Of a stretch of DNA of 64,000 nt, positions 59,831 to 64,000 are shown piece after piece; position 1 is the first letter of the stretch, and the number at the start of each line of letters is the position of its first letter. Location of the stretch: contig NZ_VIFM01000030.1 of assembly GCF_006636215.1 (NCBI RefSeq), forward strand, positions 1 through 64,000. Reading direction: 5' to 3'. A model generated the notes under the pieces. That model saw only the letters and a list, made by a program, of their open reading frames with translations, ran no database searches and was not told the origin of the DNA. The position numbers were made by a program, and so were the translations under genes. Origin of the DNA: Myxococcus llanfairpwllgwyngyllgogerychwyrndrobwllllantysiliogogogochensis. GTDB lineage: Bacteria > Myxococcota > Myxococcia > Myxococcales > Myxococcaceae.

Positions 59831-60181
59831 CGTCGCCTCGTCCGCTGGAGTGGACCGCGCGACGCAAAGGGAGTCGTGCGCGCGGTGCAGCGAAAACAAC
59901 GAGGGATGTTTCGGGGCATATCGCCTTGGGCGAGCACTCGTTGCCGCGTGGTGCCTGGAGTCACGAGGTAACTCCCCTTCGGTGCATGCCAGCCGGCGGC
60001 TGGCGTCGCGACACCTCCACCGCGCATGTCGCTCAAGCGTTGGGCGCGCGAGAAGGACCCAACTCGAGCCGATTGCTCGGCGGCCGTTGCTGCTCGGTGA
60101 TGGGGGCGCGCGAGACTCCGTGTTCGCGTGGAGGCTCGGGAGGCGGGCCCCTCGACGCGATACCTCGCCTTCCGTTGCTGT
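59831..60181. other. Intergenic region with small hairpin
   Basis: 351 bases without a supported gene. GCCAGCCG/CGGCTGGC forms a hairpin around 59988-60005. It separates the start of the lipoprotein gene from the end of the tsaC-type gene. Confidence 0.5.
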
Positions 60182-61153
60182 TCAGGGCTGAGGGTCGCGA
60201 GGCGCGGCGGCGCGGGAGAGTCTGTCTCGCACCGCGATGCCCAGCCCACTGGCGGCGGGGAGACAGACGACGAGCACGTCATGTCCCCGCTCGTCCGCTT
60301 CACGCAGCCTCGCGTAGAGCACGCGCGCGGCTCCGGTCGGGTCCTCGGGCACGTCGAAGCGAGGCACGTCCGGCGGCAGCTCCAGGCTCTCCGGTCCCAG
60401 CACGCCCACGCGCAGGCCCTGCTCCCTCAATGCCCGCACGCGTGCTCCGGCCTCTCCCGGCTCGGCGAGCACCACGCCCGCGCGCGGCGCGTAGTGCGAC
60501 GCGAGCGAGCCCGACACGCGGACCTTGGATACGGCACGCACGGGCACCGGATGTCCCAGCACGCGCTCGACGTCCTCGGCGGACAGGCCACCAGGGCGCA
60601 GGATGGCGGGGGCGCCGGAGCTCAAATCGACGATGGTGGACTCCACGCCCACGGTGCTCGGTCCACCGTCCAGCACCAGATCCACGTCCGCGCCCAGGTC
60701 CGCGCGCACGTGCTCCGCCGTGGTGGGGCTCACCCGGCCAAAGCGGTTGGCGCTCGGCGCGGCCACGCCTCCGCCCAGGGCCTTCAGCACCGCGAGCGCC
60801 ACCGGATGTCCCGGCACGCGCAGCGCCACCGTGTCCTGGCCGCCCGTCACGGCGTCCGTGGCCCGGGGCGTGCGAGGCAACACGAGCGTGAGCGGTCCAG
60901 GCCAGAAGGCCTCGGCGAGACGGTGCGCGGCGTCGGGGATGTCCCGGGCCCAGGAAGACAGGTGCTCGGCGCCAGACAGATGGACGATGAGCGGGTGGGT
61001 GGCGGGGCGGCCCTTGATGGCGAAGACACGGCGCACCGCCAGCTCGTCCTCGGCGTTGGCCGCGAGGCCGTACACCGTTTCCGTCGGCAGGGCGATGACA
61101 CCGCCGTGCCGCAGCAATTCCACCGCGCGCTCGACGAGCTCCGGATTTAGCAT
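60182..61153 (-). CDS. L-threonylcarbamoyladenylate synthase (Sua5/YrdC family)
   Basis: A 323-aa protein. YrdC domain in the first 210 residues: HGGVIALPTETVYGLAANAEDELAVRRVFAIKGRPATHPLIVHL (KxR...SxxN-type site), WPGPLTLVLPRT, VALRVPGHPVAL, APSANRFGRVSPTTAEHV and STIVDLSSGAPAILRPGGLS. A Sua5-type C-terminal domain follows (HYAPRAGVVL, ARVLYARLREADERGHDVLVV), so this is a Sua5 two-domain form. Makes the precursor of t6A37 in ANN-decoding tRNAs such as Ile, Lys and Asn. Divergent from the YfcH-type gene, starts 31 bases apart. Confidence 0.93.
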   Translation of the reverse strand: MLNPELVERAVELLRHGGVIALPTETVYGLAANAEDELAVRRVFAIKGRPATHPLIVHLSGAEHLSSWARDIPDAAHRLAEAFWPGPLTLVLPRTPRATDAVTGGQDTVALRVPGHPVALAVLKALGGGVAAPSANRFGRVSPTTAEHVRADLGADVDLVLDGGPSTVGVESTIVDLSSGAPAILRPGGLSAEDVERVLGHPVPVRAVSKVRVSGSLASHYAPRAGVVLAEPGEAGARVRALREQGLRVGVLGPESLELPPDVPRFDVPEDPTGAARVLYARLREADERGHDVLVVCLPAASGLGIAVRDRLSRAAAPRDPQP

Positions 61154-61184
61154 GCGTGGCCGCACTGTCGCGCCGGGAGGAAGC

Positions 61185-62603
61185 ATGGGCAAGTCGCACG
61201 TCTTCGATGCGCGCAGTCGGATGCCGGTGTCGGCCTCCGAGCTGTTCGCCTGGCATGCCCGGGAAGGGGCGCTCGCACGGCTGACGCCCCCCTGGGAGCG
61301 GATGGAGTTGCTGGAGCGCTCGGGCGACGGCATCCACCCCGGCGCCCGCGTCACCATGCGGATGCGCCTGGGCCCCTTCCCCCGCCGCTGGGTGGCCGAG
61401 CACACGGCGTACGTGCAGGACTCGCTCTTCCAGGACACGCAGGTGTCCGGCCCGTTCTCGAAGTGGGTCCACACCCACCGGATGTGGCCCGAGCCCGCGA
61501 CGAACTCCTCCGTCCTGGAGGACGAGGTGGAGTACGTCCTGCCCATGGGCCCGCTGGGCAGCCTCTTCGGTGGAGGCACCGCGCGTCGCACGCTGGAGCG
61601 GATGTTCGCCTATCGCCACCGGGTGACACTGGAAGACCTGCGGCGCCACGCCGCCTTCGCGCAAGCCGGCCCCCTCACCGTGGCCATCACCGGCGCGTCG
61701 GGCTCGATTGGCTCGTCGCTCGTGCCGTTCCTCACCACCGGCGGCCACCACGTGAAGCGCCTGGTGCGAGGCCGCGCCGACGCCTCGCGCAACGAGGTGG
61801 CGTGGGTGCCCGACAAGGGCGAGGTGGACATCGCCTCGCTGGAGGGCGTGGACGCGGTGGTGCATCTGGCGGGCGCCAACGTCGCCGGCAAGCGCTGGTC
61901 TCCCGACTACAAGGACGCCATCCTCAAGAGCCGCACCGAGGGCACGCTCACGCTGTCGGAGGCGCTGGCGCGCATGAAGAAGAAGCCCCGCGTGCTGGTG
62001 TGCGCCGCGGGCAGCGGCATCTACGGCGACCGGGGCGACGAGCCGCTCACCGAGGAGAGCGCGCCGGGCACCGGGTTCCTCGCGGATGTGTGCCGCGCCT
62101 GGGAGGCCGCCACCGCGCCCGCGGAGGCCGCCGGCATTCGCGTGGTGCACCTGCGCATCGGCCCCGTGCTGGACGCTCGCGATGGCGCACTGGCGAAGAT
62201 GCTGCCCGCCTTCCTCGCGGGCGGCGGTGGACCCATCGGCTCCGGTCGCCAGTGGATGAGCTGGGTGTCGATGGAGGACATCCTCGGGCTCTTCCACTTC
62301 AGCCTCTTCACGGAGGCGGCGCGTGGCCCCATCAACTCCGTGGCGCCGGGAGCGGTGCGACAGGCGGACTTCGCGAAGACGCTGGGTCGGGTGCTGAGAC
62401 GGCCTGCCTTCCTGCCGATGCCCGCCGCGGTCATCCGCACTCTCTTCGGGCAGATGGGGCAGGAGGCCCTGCTGGCGGGTGCCCGGGTGCTTCCCTCCAC
62501 CGCCGAGCGGCTTGGCTACTCCTTCCTCCTGCCGGACCTGGAAGGGGCGCTGCGCTTCACGCTCGGCCGCACCACGGCGGGGCCGGAGTTCCGCCATGAC
62601 TGA
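61185..62603 (+). CDS. TIGR01777 (YfcH-like) SDR fused to an SRPBCC-like domain
   Basis: A 472-aa protein. Residues 1-150 are a START/SRPBCC-like domain (FDARSRMPVSASELFAWHAREGALARLTPPW, WVHTHRMWPEP, DEVEYVLPMGPLGSLFGGG). The TIGR01777 epimerase domain starts at VAITGASGSIGSSLVPFLTTGGH and includes VDAVVHLAGANVAGKRWS, KSRTEGTLTLSEAL, VCAAGSGIYGDRGDEPLTEES and MSWVSMEDILGLFHF. This SRPBCC-SDR fusion is known in several lineages; its role is uncertain (cell division has been suggested for relatives). GGGAGG precedes the ATG. Confidence 0.9.
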   Translation: MGKSHVFDARSRMPVSASELFAWHAREGALARLTPPWERMELLERSGDGIHPGARVTMRMRLGPFPRRWVAEHTAYVQDSLFQDTQVSGPFSKWVHTHRMWPEPATNSSVLEDEVEYVLPMGPLGSLFGGGTARRTLERMFAYRHRVTLEDLRRHAAFAQAGPLTVAITGASGSIGSSLVPFLTTGGHHVKRLVRGRADASRNEVAWVPDKGEVDIASLEGVDAVVHLAGANVAGKRWSPDYKDAILKSRTEGTLTLSEALARMKKKPRVLVCAAGSGIYGDRGDEPLTEESAPGTGFLADVCRAWEAATAPAEAAGIRVVHLRIGPVLDARDGALAKMLPAFLAGGGGPIGSGRQWMSWVSMEDILGLFHFSLFTEAARGPINSVAPGAVRQADFAKTLGRVLRRPAFLPMPAAVIRTLFGQMGQEALLAGARVLPSTAERLGYSFLLPDLEGALRFTLGRTTAGPEFRHD

Positions 62604-62640
62604 GCGGTTCGGCGCTTGACAATGCCCCCTGGGGGGACTG

Positions 62641-63585
62641 ATGGAATGGCCCCCTATGATTCAGGTCGAAGGGCTGACCAAGTACTACGGTGAGCATGCG
62701 GCCATCCGGGACCTGGCTTTCACCATCGGCCAGGGTGAAGTCATCGGCTTCCTCGGCCTCAATGGCGCGGGCAAGTCGACGACGTTGAAGGTCCTCGGCT
62801 GCGTGCTCTTGCCGACCGCCGGCCGTGTCGTCATCGACGGCCATGACGTGGTGAGCAACGCCCACGAGGTGCGGCAGCGCATTGGCTACCTCCCGGACGT
62901 GCCGCCGCTCTACGAGGAGATGACGGTGGGCGAGTACCTGGCCTACGTCGCGCGCTTGCGCGGCGTGACGGCCCGGGACACCACCGCGCGCGTGGGCGAG
63001 GCGGAGGAGAAGACGGGCCTTCGCGAGGTGGACGGCGAGCTCATCTCCACGCTCAGCCACGGCTACCGTCAGCGCGTGGGCGTGGCGCAGGCGCTGGTGC
63101 ACAAGCCCGCGCTGCTCATCCTCGACGAGCCCACCAGCGGCCTGGACCCTCGGCAGATTGTCGAGATGCGCGACGTCATCCGCGGGCTCAAGGGCACGCA
63201 CACGGTGCTCGTCTCCAGCCACATCCTCCCGGAAATCTCCCAGACGTGTGACCGGCTCCTCATCATCCACAAGGGGACGCTGGTGGCGCAGGGGACGGAG
63301 GAGGAGCTGGGACGGAAGATGGGCGGCGGCGGCTCCATCGAGGTGGAGGTGCGGGGAGACCGGGCGCGTGCGCTCGAGGTGCTCAAGCCGTTTGGCGCGG
63401 TGGACGTGGACCGGGCGGCGGACGGCGTGGTGTCGCTGACGCTGCGGGCCTCTCCGGACGAGCGTCCGCGCGTGGCGCAGGCGGTGGTGGGCGCGGGGCT
63501 GGAGTTGTTGCGGTTGGACCAGGGCGCGGGCCAGTTGGAGTCCATCTTCCTGCGGCTGACGCACGGTCAGGAGGTGCGCGCGTGA
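62641..63585 (+). CDS. ABC transporter ATP-binding protein (ABC-2/GldA-like)
   Basis: About 314 aa; ATG 62641 has GGGGGGA upstream, and 62656 (MIQVEGLTKYYG) is the alternative. Walker A GLNGAGKSTTLK, Q-loop GYLPDVPPLYEEMTVGEYLAYVARLRG, signature LSHGYRQRVGVAQAL, Walker B LLILDEPTSGLDP and H-loop VSSHILPEIS. The C-terminal regulatory segment of about 75 residues is typical of ABC-2 exporters such as GldA. It couples to the permease gene that begins 3 bases before its stop ends. Substrate unknown. Confidence 0.93.
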   Translation: MEWPPMIQVEGLTKYYGEHAAIRDLAFTIGQGEVIGFLGLNGAGKSTTLKVLGCVLLPTAGRVVIDGHDVVSNAHEVRQRIGYLPDVPPLYEEMTVGEYLAYVARLRGVTARDTTARVGEAEEKTGLREVDGELISTLSHGYRQRVGVAQALVHKPALLILDEPTSGLDPRQIVEMRDVIRGLKGTHTVLVSSHILPEISQTCDRLLIIHKGTLVAQGTEEELGRKMGGGGSIEVEVRGDRARALEVLKPFGAVDVDRAADGVVSLTLRASPDERPRVAQAVVGAGLELLRLDQGAGQLESIFLRLTHGQEVRA

Positions 63586-64000
63586 AGGCCCTGCTCATCG
63601 CCCGTCGCGAGCTGTCCGGCTACCTGCGCACGCTCAGCGGCTACGTCGTCATCGCGGTCATCCTCGCGTTGAACGGCCTGTTCTTCAACGCGTACGCCCT
63701 GGGCGGCGCGAGCAAGCGCTCCGCCGAGGTGCTGTCGCAGTTCTTCTATTACTCGAGCGGCTTCACCATCGTCGCCTCGGTGTTCATCTCCATGCGGCTG
63801 TTGGCGGAGGAGCGGCAGACGGGCACACTGCCCCTCTTGTACTCGTCGCCGCTGCGAGACCGCGACATCGTGCTGGGCAAGTTCCTGGCGGGGCTCGCCT
63901 TCCTGTCGCTGTACGTGTTGTGCACGCTGTACATGCCGGTGCTGGTGCTGGTGAACGGCAAGGTGTCCTTCGGCCACGTGGCGGCGGGCTATCTGGGACT
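63582..64000 (+). CDS. ABC-2 type permease (3' end outside window)
   Basis: GTG at 63582 overlaps the ATPase stop (GTGA) with GGAGG upstream; the frame stays open to the window end. The visible 139 residues read VKALLIARRELSGYLRTLSGYVVIAVILALNGLFF, then SQFFYYSSGFTIVASVFISMRLLAEERQTGTLPLLYSSPLRDRDIVLGKFLAGLAFLSLYVL. The EERQTGT plus coupling-helix segment is typical of GldF/NosY-like ABC-2 permeases. Forms an exporter with the preceding gene. Related transporters support gliding in other phyla. Confidence 0.88.
   Translation, partial: MKALLIARRELSGYLRTLSGYVVIAVILALNGLFFNAYALGGASKRSAEVLSQFFYYSSGFTIVASVFISMRLLAEERQTGTLPLLYSSPLRDRDIVLGKFLAGLAFLSLYVLCTLYMPVLVLVNGKVSFGHVAAGYLG

Noticed and set aside
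62656-64000. Assignment of the ABC exporter to gliding motility
   Set aside because: The ATPase and permease resemble GldA/GldF-type ABC-2 systems, but the same features occur in many exporters and the third component is outside the window.

Overview
This is about 64 kb of very GC-rich chromosomal DNA. Several features point to a myxobacterium of the Myxococcus/Corallococcus/Stigmatella group: an ElbD-type multidomain ether-lipid enzyme in its operon, a SitBAI-like lipoprotein-toxin cassette, many secreted or lipidated proteins of unknown function, and an ABC transporter of a type common in gliding bacteria. No rRNA, CRISPR array, complete insertion sequence or prophage is visible.

Layout. 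1-2.5 kb: the end of a possible SitB-like gene, a SitA-like lipoprotein toxin and a probable immunity gene. 2.5-5.3 kb: a TIGR03118 secreted beta-propeller gene between two copies of a 27-bp repeat, next to a frameshifted LysR pseudogene. 5.4-6.1 kb: seven tRNA genes on the minus strand (Tyr, Ile, His-like, Lys, Gly, Gln, Asn), several with odd structures. 6.2-8.2 kb: a compact operon with a ubiquitin-like small protein, a ThiF/E1-like protein, a nucleoside hydrolase and a 52-aa peptide. 8.4-13.5 kb: a subtilisin lipoprotein and a three-gene envelope operon. 13.8-17.6 kb: endonuclease V, a GMC oxidoreductase and a DUF2267 protein. 17.6-22.1 kb: an RNA-centred locus (JAB-like protein, unknown protein, Ro/TROVE-like vWA protein, metallophosphatase) holding two structured RNAs. 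22.3-27.3 kb: two sigma/anti-sigma pairs. 27.4-38.4 kb: UvrD helicase, a third structured RNA, adenosine deaminase, SDR, RtcB ligase, GlgC and an FHA-GGDEF protein. 38.8-49.2 kb: an MFS pump and the ether-lipid operon. 49.6-64 kb: SWIB protein, TreY-TreX, TerC, ApaG, HemH, lipoproteins, TsaC-type protein, YfcH-type protein and an ABC exporter cut by the window end.

The most striking observation is a family of three related RNAs (21015-21147, 21927-22053, 29731-29878, all minus strand). In each, a T-arm is followed by a closed acceptor stem, a D-arm and an anticodon arm, so it is a circularly permuted tRNA shape. Each is enclosed by a terminal stem whose pairing is kept by compensatory changes between copies. 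This is the architecture of YrlA-type bacterial Y RNAs (tRNA mimics). Two copies flank a metallophosphatase gene directly upstream of a Ro/TROVE-like vWA gene, and an RtcB RNA ligase gene lies about 3.5 kb from the third. I infer a multi-copy Y RNA/Ro RNA-surveillance or repair system with possible phosphatase, JAB and RtcB partners. The divergent tRNA array at 5.4-6.1 kb may belong to the same theme of tRNA stress.

All calls come from reading the sequence; no database search was run.
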